Shown here piece by piece: positions 38,363 through 49,959 of a DNA stretch of 50,539 bases. Within the stretch, counting starts at the first letter, position 1. Every line of letters starts with the position of its first letter. The translations under genes were made by a program, and so were the position numbers. The notes below the pieces were generated by a model, which was not told the origin of the DNA, made no database searches, and worked only from the letters and a program-made list of their open reading frames with translations. This DNA is from Saccoglossus kowalevskii (taxonomy: Eukaryota; Hemichordata; Enteropneusta; Harrimaniidae). The stretch lies in assembly GCF_000003605.2 (NCBI RefSeq), contig NW_003157229.1, positions 385,419 through 435,957 of the forward strand, read 5' to 3'.

Positions 38363-38520
38363 GTTGTGTGAGGGCATAGTCAGAAACAACTCCTCTATGT
38401 CCAGTTGTGTTAGCTGCTTTAATTTAATGTACTAAACGATGTAAATATAATTTCTCAATCAACAAATCATTCTCGGATTCCCACCATATATTTTAACACT
38501 GACCACTCAGAAGCCAGAAC
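38363..38520 (+). repeat. Interspersed repeat, copy A (uninterrupted)
   Basis: This segment aligns with the two sides of the MITE insertion at 48170-48635. The shared blocks are GTTGTG..AGGGC(A/G)TAG followed by AAAC(A/G)AC; GCTTTA then TTTAA then TACTA; and AACAAA.CATT, then ACACTGA(C/T)CACTC(A/T)GAA. Identity is perhaps 65-70 percent by eye. There is no coding potential, and the family is not identified. Confidence 0.45.
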
Positions 38521-41500
38521 CACAACTGTTTTACGACGTCACTGCTTGTTTTGGTAACGTGCTGTAAGCTTATCTTTAACCATGACCATAAATACTATGA
38601 CACGGGCAACAATTAACAGTAAATGAAAGTGTACCTCGGGGGTAATTAGTAGTACTAATAATAATACATGTCAATATCTACAATTTTAGTAATGTTTTCG
38701 TATGAGACAATAGTTGCAATTATCATATTTCAAACATCGATATCGGCGTATTGGGGGTGTTCAATACATCTCCAACCACATGAATAACATTCTTATATGT
38801 GAACATTTATCAGCATTGACTGGTTTTCAATGCATTAACAACAAAATATTTTTATCTTCTCGTAGTCAGATTCATGTGTGTTCTTATTTTTACATATTGA
38901 CAAAAGAGTCAGTTGCTGTAATGCGGGGGGCAACGTGACCATAATTTATATAATAAATATCATATCCGATGATTTGTGAATTCGTTTGTGTGTACAAATA
39001 CTAAATGCACTACTTGTACACGGCATTATAACCCGACTCACAGAATGTAGCTAGATTTCACTCAAACTATTAAATCGACTGCTTGGTGGCAAACTAGTTG
39101 ATAAACAAACAAGCTGTTGACAATATGAAAAATAGTTTATTATCATAATTCAAGAGATATATGACAAAGGGGGTGGCACCAGAGATAGTTAGTTGGATTT
39201 AATATGACAAATAATTTTTGCATTAATCATTGAATTTTTTGAATTATTCTTGCGCGATTCTTTCGAATTCAAAAGACCAAAATGTTGAAGAGAAATCCCA
39301 ATGCGATGAACAGCGCTTTTTTCTTGATATCGTTTCACATCGGTGATAGTTAATAGTAGCACCAAGACATTTGAGAATAGCTATTTGAGCATCGCTGATT
39401 CTGCCTAAATGACTTTAAGTTTAGCGATACGTAAATACCGGACTCTCTGATTGTTGCAAGTTAAAAATGTTTTGCCCACGTGTTTAAAAATACACCAAAC
39501 ATGCATACGTATATCTTTAGTGTGTTCCATTATTGTGTAACACTTACCGTGGGAAAGGTGTCAAAGGTGTGTCAAAATGTCACCCCAGTTTCGTTGGGTC
39601 TTTTTTTGTTTTCAAACAAAATGTCGTCTTCTTTGCAGTAATAGTTGAGCTGTGAACAGATTTATTTTGAAAGAAAGGTTAATGAACCTTTTGTTAAAAC
39701 ATTGATCATTAATTCCTTCCAAAATGCCAGCAATAATATGAAAACAACATAATGTGAATTACAACAAGAACACACATATTATAATGTGTATTCAATTATT
39801 CAGTATTTCAATCTATTACATCTACCACTTCCTTTCATGAAGATTTCACAGTACGAAATCCCATTACGCTTTCTGATTACACCTGTCGGCCATGCGAAGA
39901 GTTGTCTTCTGTTTGATTCACAAACGTGAGATAGTAGAATTACCATCAAATCGAAGGTACACTTGTCTGCACTGAAATAAAGATCGCGTTAAAGATAACA
40001 ACGTATAGATTATGATCACTCTAAAAACGATACATAAAGAATTTCAGTACGCCTTTCGTGTTACGGCTCTGTGCCAAACAAACGTGACTTCGAAAGGACC
40101 ATCTACTTATGAATTACAATATTACTGAAACCAACTGTTCTTGAGTCTGTATTTGTGTAGGCTATGTGCATGAAATTATTGAGTTTGTGTATCGGTTACT
40201 CATTGGGCGCCTGTACCAATATGTGTAAATATCAACGGGCATGTACACAACATGCATCATCGTATGTAAGCAACTACACGCTGCTGCGTATTAATCTGTG
40301 CCACACGTGAGGCATACATATGTAATATTTATATAAAAACCTTTTATAAATTCTTCTAGTATTATTCACGTTAGCATATGCTGCCATATGCTGAAAGCTT
40401 CGAGTCTATTTTCTAAGATGATGTCGTTTTGTTTTAGTCAAACTCCGCCATGCTTGACTTGTGCTGGCCTTTAGCTGCAAGCGTCGTACATTTGTGAGCA
40501 ACAGTGATTAATGGTGTTGTCCTATACGATATATTTATAACACCAACTGGTGTTTAAGCAACACGTCTAGTTTTTGGAATTCACTGTCGCTCTTGCGTAT
40601 TAGCAGTTCCGGAATGTTGTAAATGTTGCGGATGGTATTATTAAGTGCTGTCTCTTTTATATCGTATAGACATATAGTTAATGCAACATATATGTTTCTC
40701 AAATCTATACGACTAATAATTCTAACAACCAGCGATTGGCGTATTAAGACACAGATAGGGGGCATCTGGCATACGTAATACGAGAGACTGCATATTAAAG
40801 TTGATTGGGGATGGCCATGTTAATTGGTTAGTACAAATCTCGGCTCAAAATAATCTGTGGATGTTGTTTCCAATTTCCGTGGTCCACTTCGGATGTATTA
40901 TTGATTCAGAGCTGAATGCTGGCGTGTTTCTTTCATCATCATTATTCTTTGTTCTGTGGTGAGATATATTATACTTTTTCCGGCGCTTTTTAAAGGTGTT
41001 TCTCTAAACATAATTATTAAAAGATATAAATTTGGGTTGCATCTTCCCATCGTACACCTTGTGGCTTAAACACTACGCATGTATAATATGAACGAAAAAA
41101 CACACCTTCCAAACTGTTACATTTGAACTATTGTATTTGTGTTTTTGTTTAATCAAACGGTATAATTTCAACTTTTGTGGTGGTATCTCGTACAGTATTA
41201 TGGATTTGCTAATGTGTTGTTTAACGTCGTAATTTACGTTGATTGTTTGAGTAGATTATATTGGGTTTAGGTTAATACTGGTCACATCAGGTTCAGTTAT
41301 AATAGGTTGGGGTCATAATTATTTAATTATCATTTGATTAGGTCGAATGTTGTTGGGAATACCAAGTGATGTTAAATTAAAATCATAGCACAAACACTAG
41401 TAAACTAGTTTGGATTTTGCTTCAGTATGAATAAGGTGTATATCATACTGTATATTATCATGCAACTTCCAGGTATCAGTAGTGTGATTTAATGTTGTTA

Positions 41501-44500
41501 TTTTTTGATAATTAACTTAATTAGTTTATTAGTGTTCTGTGAATACGTTTTGAGATGATAATATTGTATGTCGCGTGTACGATACGTCAACAGTGTTGTG
41601 ATAATATTGTACGGAAGACGTTCTAGGTCCTCGTAAACCTCAAAATGGTTGTAGTTAGTGGGTTAACTAAATCCAGGGCTGCGCACACTGTTCTTTCATG
41701 CACACATATTATTTGGGCGTGAGTCTATTAGTGTTTATACCTTTGTTTGTACATGTATATTTAATAAATTACCGTCTTAGTTTCTGCCTATATTATCGAG
41801 AAGTGTTTTTCCATCTACACATGTCCGTTTCTTTTACAGAAAAGCTGCTCTTCAAATTTGTATAAAAGCCTCATAAATTGATGTTAAGATCTCTGTGCAT
41901 TTGGTATCGTGTCTTATTCCTCATTTGTTTCAGCATTGCTCCCTAGATACTTGCTTATTAATTCTTGCCTTGGTATTTGTAATTTTGGAGTAGACGATCA
42001 CACGTGGAGATTAGACTTTGATTGTGCGTGTACCATTCCAGATGCCATCTGAACATTTCCATTTAGATACCGCTCGACAGATATAGTACATTACCTATTG
42101 AAGCATTGATAATACCGATAATTGGTTTAAGGTGGTTGTCTGACACTAAAATAGGTCACTGGATTCCCTTGAATTTTACGGTGTGCTTTTATTTAATGCG
42201 ACTGACAAATCCCAGATGACAGGGTAGGTATGGTCACCGAACTACTTTTCGTAATTTTGAGCAATTTACCGTTACTTTGATAGAAATACGTCATATTTAT
42301 ATATACGTAGATAGTGGCCTCCACGAATAACTTGATATTCTGATTTGTATTGTTTATATAAAATAATGATTTAACAAAGATTTCTATAGAAATTGTTCTA
42401 AAATTGTCTTGTCTCGAGCAGTTTTCCGGGCGAGTTGTGTTCAAATTAATTCCTCGGCAATGTTGCATCAGGTGCACTTTAACTGATGTAACTCACAATA
42501 TTTGCCGGCAGAAATGCTTACTAAATATACATATGTCTCCTATACAATCTATGATGTGCTTAAGGATGGTAAACTTGTGTATTCAATTTTGAACTTTGAC
42601 CTGCATGGGCAAACAAATTGCAAATAATGCATAAAGTGCACCAAATTATTTATAATAGTGAAATAATATAATATGATGTACAATCAAGGGTTTATGTTCG
42701 TTGGCATTTTCCTTTCAACTATGAACCTGACAAGCCTAACCAAGCCTGATATGTGGGAAGAGAGTATTCTATTTCCCTGTTTAACGGTTGAACGCGCAAA
42801 CTTCTGAATCTGGGCGGACAAGTTAACCAGTTTGCCACCATCACCTTAACTTCATAAAAACGTCTTCTATGGTAAACACTCTCGGACTAGCAGTCTGCCT
42901 GAAAATAATAAATAATCATAATGAAGAATCACATTTTTATTTCAAGATAATTAATTAATAATACATAATGTAATACCTATCATACATATCTTTCAATTTG
43001 AAATATTTGTTAATATGTCCACCTAGTCAATGACTACACGCTATTTCAAGCTTGTTAGTGTGTTCCCATTGCCAATATTATGTCAGGAAATTACCCTAGA
43101 ATGTATGAAGTTATATAACCTATCCATTGAAGTGAGTTTGCGGGTAAGCCAGATATAAAAAAATACGATAACATGTAAACCAGCTGCAAAATTATCGTAT
43201 ATACACAATAACACACGTGCAGTACTACACTGAACACACTCTTCTCGTTATACTGGTTGTACATATCTAATTCACATGGTAATTTCACTGCATGTTCAAT
43301 CCGAAAGGAAGAAGATGAATATAACCAATAGTATGTTCGGTCATATATTTAAATGTTATCGCTCAGGTTGTCAATATTATTAAGAGTGTCAATGTTATTG
43401 GTCAAAAGTACTCACATGATATTGACATTGGCCTCTGCACATTTCCTGGATTGTTGCAGACGATTACAAAATGGGTGACAACTTAAAATGCGCGTCTTCA
43501 CGGGAGCTTAATTTTAGTTTTAACTGCTAAAGTATTCGTTTTACTGTACATGAATTTCACCGCACACTTACTGTCTCGTCGCTGTCTTTGTCGAGTTGAT
43601 AAAACAGATAGTTTATCGATTGTCGATTGTATTTTTTGAAATTATGTCTATTGGGACGATTTTACTTATACAAATGCTACTGCTAACAAGGCACTACTCG
43701 AATAAGCCTCGCAATGCCAAAATACGGAAGCGAATTTGCGCCACCGCTCGGTGTATCTCTAAATAATGTATGGTATGGTAGTTCCATTCATTCAACCGAA
43801 GTTATTATATATCGTGAGACTGGTCAAATCTCGTGATATACTCGCCTCTTGGGGTGATTATTCCTTAATTTTACGTGTGGTAATTTAAATGTATGTAGTC
43901 GCATCATTGTACAATAGTACCAAGACAACGGTAATGTACAAGAAGATAGTTATCCTTATGTGCGAACTTGTCAGTTTCTCGCATCGTGAAATATCGTTGT
44001 GGTTTCAAATCAGCTTCCCATACTAGAATAAATTGAGAGATGACAATTCTTGATATCGGCCCCAGGCGAGGCCAATAACTAGTGACTTTTTTTGGAAACC
44101 ATCCAGGGCTCAATCCCACTTTAATAGGTCGAGCTATGTCATTACAATTACATATTTTCGTACCTCACTACAGGGCAACAGTAAACACATACACATAAGG
44201 TGATTTGAGATTTGTGATAGTAATTATATAGTAATAATATATTTGTATAAGCTATGACAAATGAGAGAAGTTTCTCTTTAAACAATTCTTTTTATTCTCA
44301 ACTACAGTAACTGAAGTATATATTAAAAATGTTAATATTATCTTACACTCAGCAATCAGTAATGATTCCGCTGCTATCTCTTTTATTGAGGTCTCACTCC
44401 TAATCATCGGAGCCCATTGTAATTGGCCTGAGGTATATTCATTTCATAATATATAAATGTGCGTTTCTATGAAACGAGTGTGCCGAAAGGTGCGTCTTAA

Positions 44501-45399
44501 GGCAATGTATAATTAGTACTCACGGGATAAACAGGGATATTGTATTGACCGCTATTGTTACGTTCTGAGTTTATTCACAGGTTATTTTATTTTTCACTGA
44601 CCTTGAATCTAACGCGGTTTAAAAGGAAATCCAGATCACATTCCCCTCTATCCCTCTATATAGGGACTGTGTCTAGATCAATATATTTACACAATACTGA
44701 TTTTTGGAGGTACAGCAGTATAGTTACCAAAAATTACAAAATAATTGAATAACAATGAAAGACAAAAGTGTACACAAGTTACATTTACAAATTACACGAT
44801 TTACTGGCACATAAGAAAGTACTCCGAAGACTCATTATAGAGAAAGATTTGGTGTTATTGAAATTAGTTGTACGTGTAATATTCAAATCGAATTTATATC
44901 CTTCTATTACTTAAGACACGCGCGCGTTAGCTTTTAAACCGGTGTGTTGGGTTTAGTAATCCGACGAGATTCAATTTTTAAATTGTGATTTTCTAATCTA
45001 ACTTACTCAGCTGTTCACGCAGTTCAATATCGTCAATGTTTTTGTGTATCAGAGCTGTTGCTTGTACGCTGATTAGAGACCTTGTGTTCGCCTTGATTCT
45101 AGGACTATTATATAGTCAGTATGGAGGTTTAATGCTGGTGACAGTGATATTTATTGACTATTCAAACTTTTCTTTCTGATCAATTTCAGAGGGTTGTAAC
45201 TGGCGAAGATAACGTACCATGAACTGGATTATCACCTTGACCCGCTCGAAGGGATTTTTGGAATAATGAGAAAGTAATTATGTGCGATATTTTAGGTTGT
45301 CGACAATGCAACACGTGTACGCCCCGAGGTCTTTGTTAAATTGCGCGACATTTAGCTGACGTTTTCTTAGATAGTGTATTTTTCAATAATACGTCATTG
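38521..45399. other. Unassigned AT-rich DNA upstream of the receptor gene
   Basis: I see no exon or complete mobile element over nearly 7 kb. Frames are short. A TATAAAAGCC at 41861-41870 resembles the box at 4853 but has no well-placed initiator. A GC-richer spot at 43680-43760 is unexplained. The distal regulatory DNA of the receptor gene may lie here, but nothing in the sequence proves it. Confidence 0.45.
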
Positions 45400-45447
45400 A
45401 TTTGCATATAAAATCGGTTGGGTTAGCTAGTACAACCGCTATCAGTC
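45400..45447 (+). promoter_or_regulatory. Possible promoter of the mGluR-type gene
   Basis: An octamer-type ATTTGCAT (45400-45407) overlaps TATAAAA (45407-45413), and TCAGTC (45442-45447) could be an initiator. The spacing from the first T to the A is 37 bp, a little long. The ATG would follow after a 5' UTR of only about 20 nt. A CRE-like ACGTCATT lies just upstream (45391-45398). Alternatively, the 5' UTR begins in an upstream exon and this is coincidence. Confidence 0.35.
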
Positions 45448-45464
45448 ATTCGTAGGAAAAGTCA

Positions 45465-47525
45465 ATGATGGCAAGCTTTATCAGAGAGTCAATGCACGTA
45501 AGCCTCGTGCATCTCTCGATATTGCTTTGTGGCGTCTTCATTGTGGTCCCAGTTCTTGGACATCACGTCCCTGTGTTAACTGACATACGCTATGAGAAAG
45601 ATGGTGATATCATCATCGGTGGGTTGCTGAATTTACATATTTTTGACTCGAACAGAGAGTGTGTAAAGTTAGATTCTATTGCTGCCATACATCGTGTTGA
45701 GGCTATGGTGTATACTATTGAAGAGCTGAATGCACGAGATGATATATTGCCGCAAATTAATATCGGCTACCAAATTTATGACAGTTGCGTTTCTGAGGAT
45801 GTCACCTTAGCGGCTACGTTGGAACTGCTCCGCAACATCAGTGGTTGCAACGGTGAGATTGGTCAACAGAAACTGAAGGGTATCTTGGGACCACGACGTA
45901 GTTCAGTCAGCGCTGCAGTGAGTCGAGTGTTCGGTTTGCACCATATGCCACAGATCACATATATGGCCACGAGTGATGAACTTTCGGACAAAAATGCCTT
46001 TCCATACTATTTCCGAGCCGTGCCTCCCGATCGCTTACAAGTGAGTACGATGATAGATTTGATTCGACATTTTGGTTGGACGTATATGTCCTTGATTAAC
46101 ACGGACGAGTCATATGGACGAAACGGAGCTAAGGAAATCAAACGACAAGCATCTATCTATGATATATGCATCGCTTCATCACAAGAAGTGTCACGTTTTT
46201 CTACTGATCAACAATTGGATCAGATAGTGGGGACCTTGATAAAGGTTTCTAAAGCCAAAGTGGTTATCATGTTTTCCGTCACATACATGGCTAACCGCGT
46301 CTTGGATGCTGTTAAACGCTCAAATGCAACACGGAAGTTTATCTGGATTGCTAGCGACGGGTGGGGGTACAATCTTGCCGCGCATGACAATGAGCACATA
46401 GCGCTTGGTGGCTTCTTTGTGGAGTTGTACAACACTAATTCATCCAATTACGAAAATTATTTTAAGACAATTTCGCCAAAGACTTCGAAAAATCCGTGGT
46501 TGTATGAGTACTGGCAAGAATATTTGAACTGTAGCGCTACTGAACAAGAACAGTGTGATGAACAGTACGTTGAGGGTTTCAGTTCCAAGATGGGAATTTC
46601 TGCTGTAATCGACGCCGTTTATACATACGGTTATGCTTTGGAAAACATGAGACAACAAGTTTGTGGATTATATGGTGGTGCGTGTGAACAGTTCTACCTG
46701 TCTGATGGACTGGATCTCCTACCGTTTCTTCAAAATACAAGTTTTAACGGAACGAGGGGGTTAGTACAATTTGATCAAAACAATGACCTGATGGGAAAGT
46801 ATGTAGTTAAAAATTTACAATTCAACAATGGAAAGTATGAAAAGGTGCCGGTAGCAATTTGGGATGCATTGGCTGAAAACAAACTGACCATGCTGCAAGA
46901 GCAGGTTCATTGGTCTGTTCCAATGGAAGGCGAGAAATGGCCAAGGTCTGTCTGTAGTGAACCATGTGCACCAGGGCATATTTTCATACCACATGGTGAT
47001 GCCTGCTGTTGGGATTGCTTTCAGTGTAGGAACAACGAAATCACAATACTAAACAACACAGTGTGCCATCCATGCGACAGCCTTCGTTGGCCGAACGATA
47101 ATTTCACCAAATGCGATGCGATTCCTCCGACTTATATTAAATGGGAAAACGCGACTGCTGTAACTTTGCTCGTTGTAGCTACCGTAGGCCTAGCCGCCTC
47201 CTTCATCACCTTACTTGGTTACGTTCGACACCGAAACAAACCACTGATAAAAGCCTCAAGTCGGGAGCTTAGTTTCATTATGTTGGTTGGTGTAACATTC
47301 TCCTACGTCATGGTGTTCGTGTTCATTGCGAAACCAACATTGCCATCGTGTGTGGCCATGCGACTCGGACTCATGATGTGTTTTACGCTGACTTACGCTC
47401 CGATGTTAACGAAAGTTATCCGAATATACAGAATTTTCACGGCCGGTAAGAAGTCTACCAAGAGACCGGGTATGATTGGTCCAACTTCCCAGGTTGTTAT
47501 AACAACCATTATAGCTGTAATTCAG
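45465..47525 (+). CDS. Metabotropic glutamate receptor-like class C GPCR, 5' coding exon (partial gene)
   Basis: 687 codons of a cell-surface G-protein-coupled glutamate receptor in one exon. Residues 1-32 are a signal peptide (hydrophobic VSLVHLSILLCGVFIVVPVL). Residues about 45-480 are the Venus-flytrap ligand domain. The residues that bind glutamate in mGluR1 all appear to be kept: R77, S146/S147, T169, D189, Y217, D298 (in ASDGW) and K375 (in SSKMG). A cysteine-rich linker, 493-550, has all nine cysteines (497, 501, 514, 515, 518, 521, 534, 537, 550). TM1 is about 563-586, then RNKPLIKASSRELSF, TM2 about 602-622, TM3 about 630-655 with C629 for the loop disulfide, and TM4 starts about 674. 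There are several N-glycosylation sites. The frame would stop at 47537, but CAG/GTGAGT at 47525/47526 is a consensus donor in phase 0; TM5-7 and tail must be on later exons. The start was chosen at the first of two Mets (ATGATG). It is clearly mGluR-like; subgroup uncertain. Confidence 0.93.
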
Positions 47526-47531
47526 GTGAGT
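47526..47531 (+). other. Splice donor of the mGluR-like exon
   Basis: ATTCAG followed by GTGAGT is a full match to the animal 5' splice-site consensus. It falls inside the TM4 coding segment, directly after the codons for AVIQ, which is the conserved Q in TM4 of mGluRs. The intron is longer than 3 kb, since I see no continuation exon before the window ends. Confidence 0.85.
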
Positions 47532-47615
47532 ACTTGAACTATAATATGATAATTTTAGAAACATTTGTATCATTCAGATTCTATATATGATAGTTGTCTG
47601 ACAAATGATGCTTTA

Positions 47616-47711
47616 GATGTGTTAATTGTTTCTTGTCATGTACCAAAGCGATAGTGACCGCATGATGTGTTAATTGTTTCTTGTCATGTACCAAAGCGAT
47701 AGTGACCGCAT
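47616..47711. repeat. Perfect 48-bp tandem duplication
   Basis: The block starting GATGTGTTAATTGTTTCTTG and ending GATAGTGACCGCAT occurs twice back to back (47616-47663 and 47664-47711) with no differences seen. It lies about 90 bp into the receptor intron. A recent slippage event or an assembly artefact would both look like this. Confidence 0.95.
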
Positions 47712-48169
47712 ATTGTCTTTGATGTGTTCACTCTGAAGTGTTTTCCCATTATATTTAATCTTCAAAATAATATATATCATTATGTTTCCTGTGAGTAATT
47801 CCGTCACATCAACTGATAGTTTTACTAGTACGTATTTATTTAATTATACAGAACTTAGTACCATAGATCAATCCATGAATCAAGTATTATCACATTGTCC
47901 AATTATATCCCATGCTATGCTCGTATAACGGATGCTTAGAAGCTACTCTTCTTGGCTGTCATAATACTTTATGTTATATCAAGCATTAATTCGTTGATAT
48001 AAAGCGTTTATTTGATATGTAAAAACTCAAATGTACCAGGTGACCAACACATTGTTCATTGTTGTAATTTGAATGTACGTCTAAAATGAATTGAGTTTAA
48101 GATGAAAGTGTAAATACAAGCTGGGAGCTGGGGGTTAAATTAAGTGTACGAACAATTACAAAATAGGGC
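47712..48169. other. Receptor intron, unassigned
   Basis: AT-rich intronic sequence. No exon encoding TM5-7 motifs is seen. Confidence 0.5.
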
Positions 48170-48635
48170 GTTGTGAGGGCGTAGCCCAAAACGACTTCCC
48201 GATATTTCGTGGTGTACTTTTACACTTTACACGCTTTATTTTAAAGGGCGGTGGTCGTCGCGCTGCGCATGTGTGACATTTGTATTAATAAACATTGTTC
48301 TTCCTACAATACAATGAGCTCTAATGGAAATCACAAGTATGAGGTTTGACCTGGGCGCGACTTGCACTAATTACCGCCGGTGACTCCTTCGATACTTTCC
48401 AATCATCTAAAAAATACCTAATTAAAGCTTGGTAACGTCTCATTTTGTACTCGTTGATCGTCAATGTCGCCATCTTTGTTCATATGAGACCCATATATCT
48501 CTCGCGCATGCGTGGCGCGACGACTACCGCCCTTTAAGTCAAAGTACTAGGCAAGGTCAACATACCCCCTCCCCCATAAACAAAACATTGTCTAAGTTCC
48601 ACCGTGTGTTGACACTGATCACTCTGAATTCTGAA
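48170..48635 (+). repeat. Interspersed repeat, copy B, split by a MITE
   Basis: The left part, 48170-48244 (GTTGTGAGGGCGTAGC onward), and the right part, 48534-48635 (to GACACTGATCACTCTGAA), together align with the single copy at 38363-38520. The MITE at 48241-48537 sits between them. Copy A has GCTTTAATTTAA then TACTA at the matching point, which looks like an unoccupied TTAA site. Similarity is moderate and judged by eye. Confidence 0.45.
48241..48537. mobile_element. TTAA-flanked MITE, copy 2
   Basis: A 289-bp element (48245-48533) lies between TTAA at 48241-48244 and 48534-48537. The terminal repeats, AGGGCGGTGGTCGTCGCG and the complement of CGCGACGACTACCGCCCT, are nearly perfect over the first 18 bp, better preserved than in copy 1. 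The interior keeps the GGGCGCGACTTGCA and ATGAGACCCATATAT blocks of copy 1. The frame at 48429-48701 crosses the MITE boundary and is not a gene. Confidence 0.9.
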
Positions 48636-49664
48636 TTCGAGGAATTATGGAGAGTAACATCGTGTATTTTTATACTGTTAATGCAGGATATCACCTGCTA
48701 AAATGATATCGCTGATTGGCAACTCGCACTGTCAGGCACTAGGCCGATGTCAAAAGATGAATATCTTTCAATCTAAGAGTACGCATTCACTCATGTGCCT
48801 TTTGGCATTATAGTTGCAATTGCGAGTGTTTTAATGTAACAGAAAGACGGTCAGGGTTTTCTTGTCAATAAATGTAACTCGATAACATATTCACACTTAT
48901 CTTCAAGAAAATGCTTTGTTTCGTTCATTCTTTAAAACACTATTTATTACTCTGGACATTAATCCGATAGAGCATGTTCAAAGCATTCCATGCTGTCTGT
49001 AAATAATAAAAGCCTAAATTGATAAATCAGAAAAGGTAAATTAATAAATTAGATATAGGACATTTCACATATTTTACAAAGAACTGGATTGCAGTGTCAC
49101 TAGATTGATTTTGTTGCTGTACAAATATCTAACACATTTACAACAGGAATCACCGAGTTTGTGACGAGACTTAAAATTATGTTCAAAAATCAATAGATGT
49201 ATTTTAGATAGCAATTGTCATGTAGCATTTTTAGCTGAATGTTAGATACATTCTTCACAAGAAAGTACATATGAATCATCGTGTTTTTTTAAACGGTCAA
49301 TTGAAAAATTCTTCTCTGTGTACTAACATGACCCGATTGCACCTTGTTGGAAATAATTGCAAGAATAAGTCAAATAAAAAAAAAATTATACATACATCTA
49401 CCTCATTTCTGTTACTGTTATTTTCCCGACGCGAAGGCACTAACGCCCATATTCGGGCTGTAATAGTTTTATTACATGCCTTTAATAACATAAAGAATAC
49501 AGGGTTTATATCTTAATGTTTAAAGGTAATTCTTATTGGTAAAAAGCTACATTTTTCATAAGCAGTAACAAAGTTTTGCATGCAATCGCTTTAATCGGTA
49601 AGATTGGAGCTGCGGATGGATATGTTTACGCATCATGTTTAACGGCTCCCTTGACAATACGATA
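48636..49664. other. Receptor intron, unassigned
   Basis: AT-rich sequence with no recognisable exon. Overlapping frames on both strands at 49271-49516 have no domain. Confidence 0.5.
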
Positions 49665-49950
49665 ATGGCTGCAGCAGCAGTGGTTGCGGTCGATAGGATA
49701 GAGCCAACTTGATGAAATTCTTGGACCAGCAATAGAAAATGAATTACCAGACGAAGTGGACGGTTTTATAAAATCACACCAGAAGCAAAGTACCGTTAAA
49801 ACCACCGAACTTGATTTCCGTCGCTGTACCGAGTGGCTAACTCAGAATACCGGAGAATTGCGGCGTCTCGTTGCTATTGGCGACTGTCCGTACGTGGCTC
49901 ACTGGACCGCAAAAATCCCCGGATGTTACTATTCTAAAGTGTGTGTTTGA
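49665..49950 (+). pseudogene. Decayed coding fragment, possibly KIAA1958/Crypton-like N-terminus
   Basis: From ATG 49665 the frame reads MAAAAVVAVDRIEPT and stops. Skipping one base at 49710 it continues DEILGPAIENELPDEVDGFI, then a Lys/Gln-rich hinge and TTELDFRRCTEWLTQNTGEL, ending at TGA 49948-49950. Unlike surrounding frames this has protein-like composition. The pattern (acidic start, F-I-x-x-x-x-x-x-x-T-x-x-K-T, D-x-x-x-x-x-x-W-L, then E-L-R) recalls the N-terminal segment of KIAA1958-like and Crypton-type tyrosine-recombinase-derived proteins, from memory. The catalytic part is absent: a satellite begins right after it. It lies inside the receptor intron in the same orientation and lacks GPCR features. 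The assignment is tentative. Confidence 0.35.
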
Positions 49951-49959
49951 TTGGCGGGC

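Noticed and set aside
46220-46658. Minus-strand frames inside the receptor exon
   Set aside because: They are antisense shadows of a clearly conserved plus-strand coding exon.
47526-47537. Receptor truly ending at the stop at 47537
   Set aside because: The last three codons come from the splice donor GTGAGT, and ending there would cut TM4 in half.
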